DNA of 64,000 bases, from NCBI GenBank assembly GCA_006538405.1, contig BJKQ01000011.1, positions 1,675,501 through 1,739,500 of the forward strand, in the 5' to 3' direction. Positions 11,043 through 22,202 of the stretch are shown piece by piece. The stretch's first letter is position 1; each line of letters begins with the position of its first letter. Made by a program: the position numbers and the translations under genes. Source of the DNA: Hansfordia pulvinata (lineage: Eukaryota > Ascomycota > Sordariomycetes > Xylariales). Under the pieces are notes generated by a model. That model did no database searches. It was not told where the DNA came from and was given only the letters and a program-made list of their open reading frames with translations.

Positions 11043-11712
11043 GACGGATCCGTTCATTTTCTGAAAGGTCGGTGTTGGTTGAGGGACGAAAGCGCTTCTC
11101 TGGTCCATATTCCTGGTCATTTGCTCCACGTGACCCGAATGTCAATCTCGCGTCCTACTCCTCGCATCAAAAAAACCTAATCACCGCATTCTGCACTATA
11201 CATCTGTGACAATGACATACCACCGGAATGGATCGAATGCTGCCCTTTTCTTGATTATATTTGATAGGATTCTTCCACAGTTTTGTGTGAAAAGTGGTGG
11301 CTGAGACGTCGCGAGGCATGGACAACCCTCGTATGAATTCCCGCCCACTGCAGCATTAGTCGGTGGCCACCTGAAACCCGCAATAGCGAGGCATGCTTTT
11401 CTCCTCGGCCAGCGTATTGGCACTTGCGGAAACCTGAGTTGGCTGGCGACCGGGCGTCGGGTATCTGATAAGGCCTCGAGTAATCCAAGCGACCTAGACA
11501 CGGACACGAGACTCCAGAATCAATTCCTGAACCGATCAATACTGTGGCTGGAGATGTTTCGCGCCTCTCATGGTGTCTCGCCATGGGATCAGTGAAGTCG
11601 CACTGCCTCGGAACCCCCTTCCATCCAGGCGTGAGCTCAGGCACTCGAGAGTCGAAGTCTGCGGCCATGCAAACTCAGAGAACGATAGGTGCAAGACTAC
11701 ATCGTTCGGGAC
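11043..11712. other. Intergenic region tRNA-Ile / LSM7
   Basis: Holds the 3' region of LSM7 and the upstream flank of the tRNA. A minus-strand open frame of about 137 codons spans 11255-11668, but it has no recognisable domain and looks like chance. Confidence 0.5.
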
Positions 11713-12346
11713 TCAGTCCTCTTGCTGAACAGCGAAGGGGTTTTCGATCTCTTCGCTTCCATCCACGGGACTGATGACAACAAGCAGGGTGCCCCTGATA
11801 ACAACCAGGCCCAAAGATCGGGTAGCTTCTTTCCCCTCATCATCTGCAGAGACACGTCAGGACGGTGACAGGCGGCCAGAAGGACGGGCTGTGAATATGA
11901 GATGATGGCAAGCAGAGGGGCGCCTGCGAACGGTGCAATGCAATCGATGGGGCACAGCAATGCCTTGGACTGGCATGGGACATACCTCGCATGACTTCCT
12001 GCACGTCATCCAGAACCAGGTTCATCAGCGCATCGTATCCCTTCAGTGTGCCGGTCACTGTTACATGGGTTAGCCGGTGTCACGTGGTGCGGGCAGGTGA
12101 GGACCAGTCGTTGGGGCCGAGCAGTTTTGCAAACGGACCTTCTCTGCCGCCGTTGAACTTGACGTTGATCTTCTTGTCCATGTACTTGGAGAGGTCGAGG
12201 ATATTCTCCTTCTTGGGGCGCTCGCGTTCATGGCCCGAGTCGGCACTGTGGCCGCCTCTGGGACCGCCACGTCCGCCCCGCCCTCCGCGGTGGTCGCCGC
12301 GGCCACCTCCGCCTCGGCCGCCGCGTTGGTGGGGTCTGTCGGCCAT
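11713..12346 (-). CDS. LSM7: U6 snRNA-associated Sm-like protein LSm7 with RGG N-terminus
   Basis: Three exons on the minus strand: 12346-12139, 12057-11986 and 11843-11713, giving 136 residues. Introns are 81 and 142 bases with good signals (GTCCGT/ACAG, GTATGT/TGCAG). The Sm fold starts at about residue 46 (KKENILDLSKYMDKKINVKF); the Sm1 motif continues through the first junction (NGGREVTGTLKGYDALMNLV) and Sm2 is in exon 3 (LGLVVIRGTLLVVISP). LSm7 is part of the Lsm2-8 ring on the 3' end of U6 snRNA in the nucleus and of the Lsm1-7 ring that promotes decapping in the cytoplasm. The first 35 residues hold about six RGG repeats, a likely RNA-binding and arginine-methylation tail. Frame and junctions are unambiguous. 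Confidence 0.95.
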
Positions 12347-15300
12347 GGTGTGTAGTGGGAGTGGAGATGCAGTAAGATGGAGGGAGCAGTGGTATGAACT
12401 TGCAGGCGTGCGAGTCCGGGGGGAGGCAGAGGGAGAGGAGAAGGGGGTTTGGGAAGGGCAGGCCGTCCGTGGTTGACGCAGAACTGGATCGCTGGGTGTC
12501 GCGCGGGAGGCGTCGGGTGGTGTTGGCGGGCAGAGAGCGGGTGGCGGTTGCGGCTCGCAGAGCGAGAGGTACACAGGTACGTGCTTCAGGAAGCGCAGTG
12601 GTCCAGAGAAGTACTCGATACTGTTTTAACCCGCGATGATCGCTCGTAAGCGGCTGTAGGGAGTACCTGCGCAGGGGCGCGAGGGGCACAGGCGCCACTG
12701 GACCTTACCTGGTGCAAAGCGCAGCGCGACAAAGTGCGGTGAGGGCGGGGCAGCAGCGCGGGAGAGAAATCACAGACGTGGCGGAACGTTTAAGCGCCAA
12801 CCGGTACCTACCTCCCACCTACCGTGCCTGGTACCTATCCAGGTGAATAATGAGTGCGCCTAAAAAGAGGCCCCAGTGGGAGCTGGCGATGCGTTTCCCG
12901 CCCCGGTCGTTAAAATCCCCCAATCAGGCGGCCCGATGTATCTGCTACCTTACTCGAACTTACATGTAGGTAGGTACGTACGATGGATGTCATTTCTCCC
13001 ATAAATGACATGGTATACCTCCCCAAGACCTCGCAATCGAAGACCTGGCATACCTGCAGAGATATTGCAGGCTCTTGACACCCCATGGATGCGATTCAGT
13101 CGCGGACGAAGCAGCCGCAACAAAAGCCTGTTCGCGGTACAAACAAACGCGGCGGGTAGAGGAAGAGAGGCGGGCGCGGCGACGGGGGTTGGGGCGGGAC
13201 TGATGGCGAGGACCTCAAGGAATCCCGGGGAGGCGTCGAATTGTATCCTGGGGCCGCAGCTAGAGGGTCCACGGGTACCTTCACAGGTAGCGATGTATGA
13301 AGGCCCGAGTGGGCACACCTGGAGATGGCATCGCGAGATGTGCCTTTTGATCGGGTATCGGGCGGAACATATGACAGGTGCAGCCGGACCCCGCGGTGGG
13401 CGGCGCCGTCGAAAGTCCCCAGGAGACTACGTGGGGGGCCCGGGTTTTGAAGCCTGATGCTGAGACCTCTTCTTAACATACCCAGAAACGATGGACAAAA
13501 GTGCGCTCTCAGCTTCTTGGCTCAGGGCGCAACGACAATTCATGAGAGCGATGGCGTGCCGTGCAAGGTTGAAAGGAATTGCTCAAGCGAGATCTTCCCT
13601 TCCATTGGTAGCCGGAGGGATCAGAACGCATATGAGAGAAGATAAGGGGAAAAGAAGAAAAAGAAGAAAGCAACGGACCTAGAAGACGTGGCTGCAAAAA
13701 TGGGCTGATGTCGGCAGAAGGACGCGGCTATCATGCCCGTCCAACGAGCCCGGCACGGTCTGGGCCTGCATCTGCTTGGCTTCCAGTGCCCGCGAATATT
13801 GCTCGGCGTCTCGGTCGGTCTTGTCGTTGTGGTTTCGCTGGCGATTGCTCCAGGGATAAGCAGGGTTTTTCTGGGGCAAGCTGGATCTAAAGCACGGCAC
13901 TTTGCAAGCTTGGCCCGAAGCCGGAAAGGTCGGTCGGCCTCTCGAAGATCTTGGCCCTTGGCTATTGCTCCGTACATGTACGCGAGCTGTCGCGATATGG
14001 GCGCGAGTGACGGGCGGCGGGCGGCGGGCGGTGGGAAGCTGGGAAAGATTTGACGGATGCAAATCCCCAGAGTTCGGCCCTTTTTGCATGTAATCACCAC
14101 CACTTACCTACATTGCTGGCCGTGGGCACTTTTCGCGAGTTTTGGCATTGCGCTGCCTGACCGCGTGTGTCGGATCCCACGCCTTAAGGCAACCTGCTTG
14201 ACAGCCCCCCCTCCCCTAGAATGCTCATAGGTAGCCGACGCCAACGATCTGTGAGTGCGTGTAGGATACTCGCAGCCGGTGGGATACCGTGTTCCTCAGG
14301 TCGAAGATGATAGGCTCGAGTTGTGCAGAGAGGACTCCAGAGGGTCGAACCAGCCACATACTCGTACGAGTAACTGAAGCGGGATTGATGGTGTTCTGCG
14401 AATGCGATGGACGAGCCAAAGGTTACAATCGTCGCGTTTCCCGTCATGACGCCCGACTCACAAGTGAGCGTGAAAGGGCATTATTGATGGTGAGTGTGGC
14501 TATCGAAGCCAGTATTCCATTTGACCCGCGGATCCCGACTCAGGACCCCCCTGACAGCTGTACGAGAGGTAGCTAATCGCACTGGACAACGGGTAAACGG
14601 GCACTATAGATTATGCCAGGCACTCATGCACCCAACAACATCACCTCATTTTATAGCACCAGGCAAGATACCTGATGAGTGAGTGACATGTACAAGAGGT
14701 AGAGTAGAGGTACTCGTAGGCAGGCGGACGTCCACCAGTCCATGTATGTGTCTGATCATGCCGCCGATCCTGCCAACGCGAAAAGCACAAGACGCCATGG
14801 GTCGCATCTTTGTCGTCTGCCTGCAATGTCTGTCTGCTTTTCTTGCCTACCTTACCTACCTACTCGTACTTTGCCTACCTGCCTGATACCTAGGTCAGGT
14901 ATATACTTACCGACTCACTCGTGCAATGTACCCAGCTCACTATAGAATCGAGGCACCTGAGATCCCAACACTCGCAAGTTCCGGGCTTTGGTGTGGGAAC
15001 GCAGATTGGTCGCTGGCGGTGGTGTCTCGTATGAGAAACCCGAGCAGCGCCTTTCTGTGCATGCTGCAGATTACATGTTGCAACCCACTCGGAGGGGCCG
15101 CAAAGAGCGAAGTGGCGCGGCGCCCACGAGGATTCTGCCCAGTCTCTCTCTTGTCTCTCATTACGGAGTACGATACCCAGTAGCAATTCTCTGGGACCAT
15201 TCCTTGCAAAGGAGCGAATGCTCGACTTCGTGTCTACGAGACAGAAACAGACCAATACACTCGTCGTCGCACGGGTTGCATGTTCCATGGGTGCCCTGTC

Positions 15301-15455
15301 TTGGAGGCCGGGCCATTGTTGGCTGCATGCTCGTTCTCCCTTGTCCTTCGGAGCAGGCTCCGGCCGCTTTCCTGGGCTCTGATATGTCGGCGGGACGGGC
15401 GCCCCGGTCCTGGCTACTGCAGCCGCTGCTCCTCCACCCGGACTTTGCGAGTACC

Positions 15456-15516
15456 TTTTTTTTTTTTTTTTTTTTTTTTTTTTGCAATACTCGTATGCTC
15501 TCGGAAATACGAGTAT
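15456..15516. repeat. T28 tract followed by a perfect 10-bp inverted repeat
   Basis: Twenty-eight T at 15456-15483 are followed after three bases by ATACTCGTAT (15487-15496), a 10-base spacer and ATACGAGTAT (15507-15516). The arms are perfect reverse complements and contain the dispersed TACTCGTA motif. Confidence 0.85.
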
Positions 15517-16080
15517 GTGCCTGCTTGTCCGCCGCACCCCTCCTCATCCCTCTCCTCCATCTGGTCTGTAACCTCTCCCCACCGCCGTGGAGATCACACG
15601 AGCGCAAAGTGTTTGCCTTGGGAACTGTGATGCACCTCAACCTCGACCTACTGCTGCCGGGCGGGGCAGGACGGGGCAGGCGGGGCCAATGAGACTCCCC
15701 ATCGGATGCCAACTTCGAGTCCTCCGTACCCCATCCATCACCATCATCCAGCGGCGATGGACGTGGCTGTCCGTCATCTCCGCCGTGGGTGCAGGGCGAA
15801 GCAGGCCTGAGAGCACTCGCACCCCTCGGAGACGGGGCTGTCCTCTTCCGCTCAGTCAGTTACCACCGAGGACACCCAGCCCACGAATCTCTCTGAGGGC
15901 CATCCTCAAACACGAGCGGGCGTCCAAAGCCCAAGAGCCCCCGTAGCCACGGAAGGGGTGGAGGGGGTCTCTTTCGTTACTGTTGTTTCTGCTACTCGTG
16001 CACGAATGCAGAACTGCGGCCTCCCCTCGACGATTCATCTCAGCTGCTAGCTTGCTACTTCTTTTCTCTTACTACTTAAA

Positions 16081-16098
16081 CCCCCCCCCCCCCCCCCC
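16081..16098 (+). repeat. Poly-C tract, 18 bases
   Basis: Eighteen C directly followed by AG, after a C/T-rich stretch. It resembles the tract at the PAN3 acceptor, but no coding exon follows. Confidence 0.9.
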
Positions 16099-17452
16099 AG
16101 AGGATCGACCAAGGTGCCGGTGCTTCATTAGAGACCCCGCGTGGACCTATGCGAGTCGATACAGGTGCGTGCAGAGCGCTCCACTGCCTTCCTTCGCTTA
16201 GCTGTGTGCGCACATCCTGCATGCGGACTCTGAAGAGGTGACCTGCGTCTCCGACATTGTGCCTCCAACATGAGAACGGAGCCTGCCTCTCGCCGGTCTC
16301 AGGGCGGAGGGTCCTGACCAGGTGAAGATGCAGGTCTGGTGGGTTCCGGAGCAATCTCCGTCCCGAGCATGCATCCGTACGTCGATACGGGATATCCATA
16401 CAGCCAGGCACCTAAGGTACAATTAGGTACGGGGGCCTACACGCGCGAATGCAGAGAGAGAGAGTGTGTGTGTGACGACTTCTGGACACGAGGCTATATT
16501 ACTCCAGTCTGATCGCAGAGTTGGCCTGTGTTGTACGGACCGCCGGAGAGCGCGGTGCCCTCGAGCGAGTACTCGTAGACGTTGGCACGTTGCCCTGGCC
16601 TCCAAATTACCGATCACATAATCCATGCCGCCAAACCGAAAAGAAAAACTAAACAATGGGGTTTGCCTGAATCCCTGTCAAAAAACTGTCACGGCACCGC
16701 GCATCAGGGTACCATAGCCGCCCTTCGTCTCCGCTCCGCCTGGCAACGCCTTTTGCGAAACCCATTGCCCCCACCTTGCCCCTCCCAAAATTGGCCATCC
16801 ATGTTGCACTCCCGCTCCACGGCGCTGGTCGGTCGAAGCAGCTGCCCGTTCGCCCACCAAGGATGACGGATGGCGGATGGGTACGAGTACCCACACATAC
16901 AATGCTGCAAATCAATGATGTTTATGCACGAGACGATGGGAGGCTTTGCCATCTGGATCCCAATCAGATCAGCCCTCAAGCTTGTCAATGCCCTGCGAGG
17001 TATCCCATTGCTTGTCATCGGCATGTAGGGTCAACTCGATAGAGGCTCCTGTTGACAAAGAAAGGCAAATGCCAGCGGAGGCTCCCGACGCCGTCCCTCC
17101 ATCGCGTCCACTAGCCCCAGTGGGTATCCAGGTACTCGTAGTTTTAGGTGATGAATGTTTGGGATTCCTGGATGCCCCTTAAGGCGATCAACTGGCCGCT
17201 TCTCATCTTCGAGTTCTGCATGCGAGTACTCGTACTGGTGTGCGGAACTCTACACCTGCTCCAGCCGTGCGAGCATGGGACCAGACAATGCTACAAGCAC
17301 GATCACAACCTGCCTGTGTACGAGTAACGCGTACGAGTACACTGCGAGGTTCCGAGGTTCATCAATGCTGATGTTCGGTGGCCGTCCCCATACATGTATC
17401 CGCATGTGTTTGCTAGGGCCGGGGATAGGCACATCCAATGCAAGGGAGGAGG

Positions 17453-17529
17453 GCCGCGCCGCGCCGCGCCGCGCCCGCTCCAGCACTCGGCTTTAGAGCT
17501 TCCGCACAGCTTCCGCGCAGCTTCCGCGC
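17453..17529. repeat. CCGCG pentamer array and three 11-bp tandem repeats
   Basis: About 23 bases of (CCGCG)n from 17453 are followed at 17497-17529 by three tandem copies of AGCTTCCGCRC plus a partial fourth. Simple replication-slippage arrays in intergenic DNA. Confidence 0.8.
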
Positions 17530-18048
17530 AGCTTCAGCTCCTCCTCCTGTGCAGGTCCCGCATACCTCTCGTACTTCAATGTAGCGGCGCCCCAGCCGCC
17601 GCGAGTCGCACTCTCACGATGCGGATCGCTCACCGGTTCAGCGATCAGGGTTTTCTGCCATCTCAGCCTCGGCACAGTCCGGTAGGTACGAGTACACAAG
17701 TACCATGGATCATGATTTTTCCCAGATGTCGTACACGTGCCCGTGCGTGTCTGCTGAACTGTAGCATGACGGGGACCTACCTACACGGAGACGTGCAAGG
17801 CAATAATACCATCTAATGTGTTCCTCGGGCGCTGCAACCTTCAGGTTGTGAATCTGAACGGCGACTTATCCTCGAGGAAGCTCACGACCCGCGGTAGAGG
17901 GCACCTCTAGCTACTCGAACAGTCTCAACCGGCATGCGGAACATGGCAAGATCCTGCTCCGAGTTTGACACGATCCCAGGCCCCTGGGCTAGGAACCATG
18001 CAGATCACGCTGGTTGTACGAGCACTCGCGCCCGTCAATGGGGGCCAT

Positions 18049-18066
18049 GGGGGGGGGGGGGGGGGG
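18049..18066 (+). repeat. Poly-G tract, 18 bases
   Basis: Uninterrupted run of 18 G in the gene-poor region, just after GGGGCCAT. Confidence 0.9.
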
Positions 18067-18776
18067 TCTCGATGCAGAACCCCGAAGACGGCGGATGCGT
18101 CCCTGCGTCCTCCGCCTGCTTGCAAGGAAGTTCTCGTGCGGCAGTACGAGATGTAGGCATGGGGCCCCTCATGGGTGCGCAGGACACTCGTCAGTGCTCC
18201 CGTGCTGATACACAGTTAGGCTGGCTACCTAAGGTAGGTCAGGTAGGTAGAGACTGGAGTAATACTCGTACACATGAGAGGGCTCGCGTCTTCCATGAAC
18301 TTGCTTGGTCGATTCTTAACTCGACATGCATATATGTAGTATAACATGTAAATCTCCCTGAAGGACATGATTACCAGCATTGGTTTACACTACGTGCCTC
18401 ACTTACCTACGGGTAACTTAAGCCAGACCCTCGTGCATCCGCAGGACACGCCAGGCGCCAAGTTGCATTTCAAGCTGGCCCATGAGGGGCGGGTCACATA
18501 TTCCGGCATCGAACGTATTCTGACAAGGTGTATCTCGCGTGTGATTCTTGTACGCCTGGGCAATGGCGAGGGCAACTCATTCGAAAGGCACCCACGTCCA
18601 CCAGCGAGATATCTTGCATGCAAGCACTGGGTGCCAAGTATCTAACGGGTACAGACAATGCCTATGCCTACTACTTGTAGGTAGGTGATTCGCAGGAACG
18701 CAGGTGAGGTTTGTCGGGAGAATGAGTTGCAAGGTAGGTAGGTATGTTGGAAGCTCCAACTCCGCCTGCACCGACG

Positions 18777-18806
18777 CCGTCCGTCTGTCCGTCCGTCCGT
18801 CCGTCT
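18777..18806 (+). repeat. (CCGT)n microsatellite
   Basis: About seven units of CCGT with one T-for-C change, in intergenic DNA. Confidence 0.8.
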
Positions 18807-20124
18807 CCAGCGTCAGTCCGCTGCCTGCCCACGCTGCCCTCCACTGCCTTGCCTACACCACTGGATATATGGGTGGGTAGGCGGGTATGCAGGGATGGTA
18901 CATAAGAGTCAGGTACAGTAGGAGGTAGATAGCCCTTGCTTAGGAGATGCGGAGTACTCGTACATACCTAAAATGTAGGGTACTGCTCGAGGCCCCAGTG
19001 CCCGGGCTCCAGTCCATCCAATGCCTCCTCAAGTACCGACTGGCCTTCCACTGTCGCTCGTGCAGACCCTCGAAGGCCCTCGCGCCGGGTTATTGGACCT
19101 CAGGGTGAGGCCCTAAAAGGTTGACTGCAAAGGCTGTCCATCCATCCACCTGGGCAACCCCACCGGCGCCACCCAACTGGCAGCGCCCCTCTCCATCCCC
19201 GTCTCATCCATCCCATCCCATCTAAGGATGTCGGCAGGTGGGAAGTACGCGGAGGTACATTACTCTACGACGTGCTCCACCACTCCGTACGCCCCATCAC
19301 AAGCATCCGGAACCCTTTGCCGTCTGTCGCGGCCGCCAATCACGCCTCTCCCTGCCAGCGCCGCTCTCGACCTACCTGCCTCCTAGCTCCCATGCACCAC
19401 CATCTTGCCCATGCCTGCGCCGCCGAGAGCTAGGCTGCCTGGCATTATTCCGTCGCAGCTGGCATCCCTCCCTGCCCTACACTGCTGTCTACTGCTGTCT
19501 GCTCGTACTCCGCCTTGTCCTAACGGTCCCGTCTCGTCTCGTCTGGTCTCGTCTCGTCTCCTTTCTTTTCGGCTTCAGCAGATCGCCACTCTCCTGCCAG
19601 TTTAGTCTCCTCGACAACCTACGCATACCCGCCTGCACGCTACTCTCACGCTCTCTCTCTCTCTCTTTTCCCTCTCCGAGTGTGGGCTGCACTACCTGAC
19701 ACATCACGCTGCGCGAGCCCCACGTCTCGCTGGGCCACTGATTCGCAGACCGTCGATTCCGCGGTGCGAAACGAGTCCTTCCTCACTGAGAGAGAGGCAA
19801 GGGGAAAGGTGTTTTCGCAGGGGCGCCGCCCGCCCGCGATCCCCGTCCAGCCCACCCCTTCGGTCCAAGTCCCCGCCTAACAAGCTGCTGAGCTGGCCAC
19901 GTCCCGTCTCTGCGCGTCTTGGTCCAAGCCACGCGCCGGAGCAAACGCCTACGCCCGGAGCCAATCAGTCGCGCTTCCAGCTCCCGGAGGTCGCCGCGAG
20001 GTCTCCCCCTCCGGCTATCGCTAGAAAGACATCCGCTCGACTGCTTCCCACCGTCCGCCCTATTACCCTACGCCCTGTGCCCTGCTGGCCCTGCTTTTCC
20101 CTACATACTGCAAAGAGATGGGCC

Positions 20125-22202
20125 ATGGCACAAAAACACGAGACAGAAGCCCACAAGCGGAAACGAGACATTGCCGATGACAGTGGCATTCCGCCCACTC
20201 GTGCCGTGGAGCGTGCTCCTCGTACTCCTCAGCCTCCCCCTCCCCATTCAGGTAAGTCCCATAGTCAAAGGTACCCCAAGCGTTCAAGTTCAAGTCCAAT
20301 GGAGCCAACAACGTCCACCTACCTTGTGTCGCTGCTTTCCGCGAGGGCACGTACGAGTAGCATGACGGAGCGGAAACCAATCGGGGCCAGCCCGCCAGCC
20401 CGCGAGCACGTTCTGACAAGCTCAGAGCCGTGCGCCATTTTCAACTTCTACGGCATTGAAGGGTGCTTGGCTCCTTGCAACGCTTTCTGCCCTTGGCTCT
20501 ATTAAAAGAAACCCCATGCCCCTTTGGCTCTTCTTTCGCTCTCGCTCTCGCTCACACCACCCATCTCTCCTCTGCCACGCGCCCATGTCTACTCAACCTG
20601 CCGTCCTCGAGCTTGACTAACCCGTCCTGCCATGCAAGACTCCCCAGTGCCCATCAACTATCTGTCTAGGGCACAGAATATCAAGCTCAAACTGATCCAG
20701 GGCGAGAGTGACACCTTTTCCGATGTCCTCTCCCTCATCGGTGAATATGAAGGTATCTCACTCTTGGGCCCCATTCGCCATCCCCTTCTCCTCTTCTCGA
20801 CGTTCGCAGGTGCCCATCGCCTACTCGCCGTGCTGATTACCTTGGATCCCTAGGCGTTCTCAGCAGAAACGAAAGCCTCGCGGCCAACTTGGGGGCCAAG
20901 CTGGTGGGGCCAAGGCTCTCCAAAGCCATGGAGAAGGTTTTCGAGGGCTCCATCGTGACCAGCCCTCCGCAAGCAATGTTCACGCCAGACCCTATTACGT
21001 GGGTCGATGTTGTCGAATTCGCCAAGGCCAATCCCGCCGACTTTGGCTTAACAACCACTCCGAACGGTCGCGTCTGCCAATTCTTGCTCAAAGGCGTCCA
21101 GGCAGAGATCGGAGAGGATGACTGGAGGCTTATTGTATCAGGTGCGCTTGATAGGACTGGCTTGATGGTGCCACAGCCATTGGAGGACGACGAGGCGGCG
21201 GAGTTTGCCACTGTCGAAATCCTGGAGCATCGGTTACAGATCTTAGTCAAGAAGGCTGATGAGGTGGCTGGAAGGGCCCGTGTGCTTAACAACGTACTTC
21301 GAGGTCGCAAGGCGTCGATACACAGTCGGCGGACAAATCCATCTACCACGGGGGGCAGCGGGGCCTTCCAGGCTGTCAACCAGGCACGCGGCACGGCTGC
21401 AGCTCCAGTCTTCGACGTCTATACCGATCTGTTGCAACAGTTCCAGGCACCTGCCACACAGCCGGCGGTCCAACGTCTTTCCTCGGCCAGCTCGGTTCCC
21501 GCAACGCCGGGTACAATTGCGACAGCTTCATCCACGCCGCGAACCTCGGTACAGCAACCAGTCGTGACCACAGCCCGCCCGTCACCCGGCTGCACCTCCG
21601 AGCCTCAACTTCGGGAAATGGAAGACGGGAATAGATCGCTAATGGCGGCGCGGGTTGAGAAACTCGAGAAGATGGACGTCATACATCCACCATGTGATCG
21701 GTGCCGGCGGCTGAAGGTCGAGTGCACCAAGAACCTCACAGCCTGTTCTGGGTGCACGAAAAAGCACGCCCGCTGTGTGTGGAAAAGCCTGACGGAAGAC
21801 GAAGTGAATTGGTTGAAAGGCGAGACGAGTTACGAGCGGTCGGATGACGGCGACGATGATACGAGGGATGGGGGCAAGTATTGGGCTTCAGCGTCACAAG
21901 CAGAGACGGGAGACAGACCAACGAGCGCGGAAGTGCGAGAAGACCTTGGCAGCATCAATAGGCCAGTCTCGAGAATTGCTGTCGGGAGACAGCCGGACGA
22001 CATGTGGATCAAGGGAACGAGGCTGCCTTCTCTGAGCAAATCAGAGTCGATGGATGTCGACTCTCATGAGTCGCGTGAGATGCATGGCACGGGGCCACAG
22101 CAGTCAGAACACAGACGGTTAAGCCACATGGCATCGGCAGCTACGGCAGCGGCAGACGCCGTGGCTGCCTCGCGCAGAGGCGTGCCGGGTCAGCCGCTAT
22201 GA
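20125..22202 (+). CDS. Zn2Cys6-cluster protein with C-terminal zinc cluster
   Basis: Exons 20125-20251, 20639-20752 and 20854-22202 give 529 residues. The first exon (MAQKHETEAHKRKRD...) ends at GTAAGT and joins in frame, after a 387-base intron with a GACTAAC branch site, to a conserved stretch starting DSPVPINYLSRAQNIK; a shorter model would start at ATG 20632. An N-terminal helical region (about 50-215) without a domain I can name is followed by a Ser/Thr/Pro/Gln-rich linker and a fungal zinc cluster at residues 361-388 with six cysteines spaced 2-6-6-2-6. The tail is Asp/Ser-rich. The zinc cluster implies sequence-specific DNA binding in the nucleus. In most family members it sits near the N-terminus and is followed by a middle homology region; neither holds here. 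A conserved Sordariomycete regulator is my best guess; target genes are unknown. Confidence 0.8.

Larger units (their letters stand above)
12347..20124. other. 7.8 kb region without recognisable genes
   Basis: Between LSM7 (-) and the Zn2Cys6 gene (+), which diverge. Open frames of 130-230 codons exist on both strands, for example at 14890-15712, but they overlap one another, read through homopolymers and match no family I know. The region is rich in TACTCGTA/TACGAGTA and GGTAGGTA/TACCTACC motifs and has homopolymers of T, C and G and several microsatellites. From about 19240 on the plus strand is C/T-rich, probably the promoter and leader of the next gene. It may hold non-coding transcripts or degenerated mobile DNA, but nothing in it proves either. 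Confidence 0.55.

Noticed and set aside
14890..15712. Overlapping open frames of 180-230 codons on both strands
   Set aside because: They overlap each other, read through the T28 tract as poly-Phe or poly-Lys, and show no domain, codon bias or splice context.
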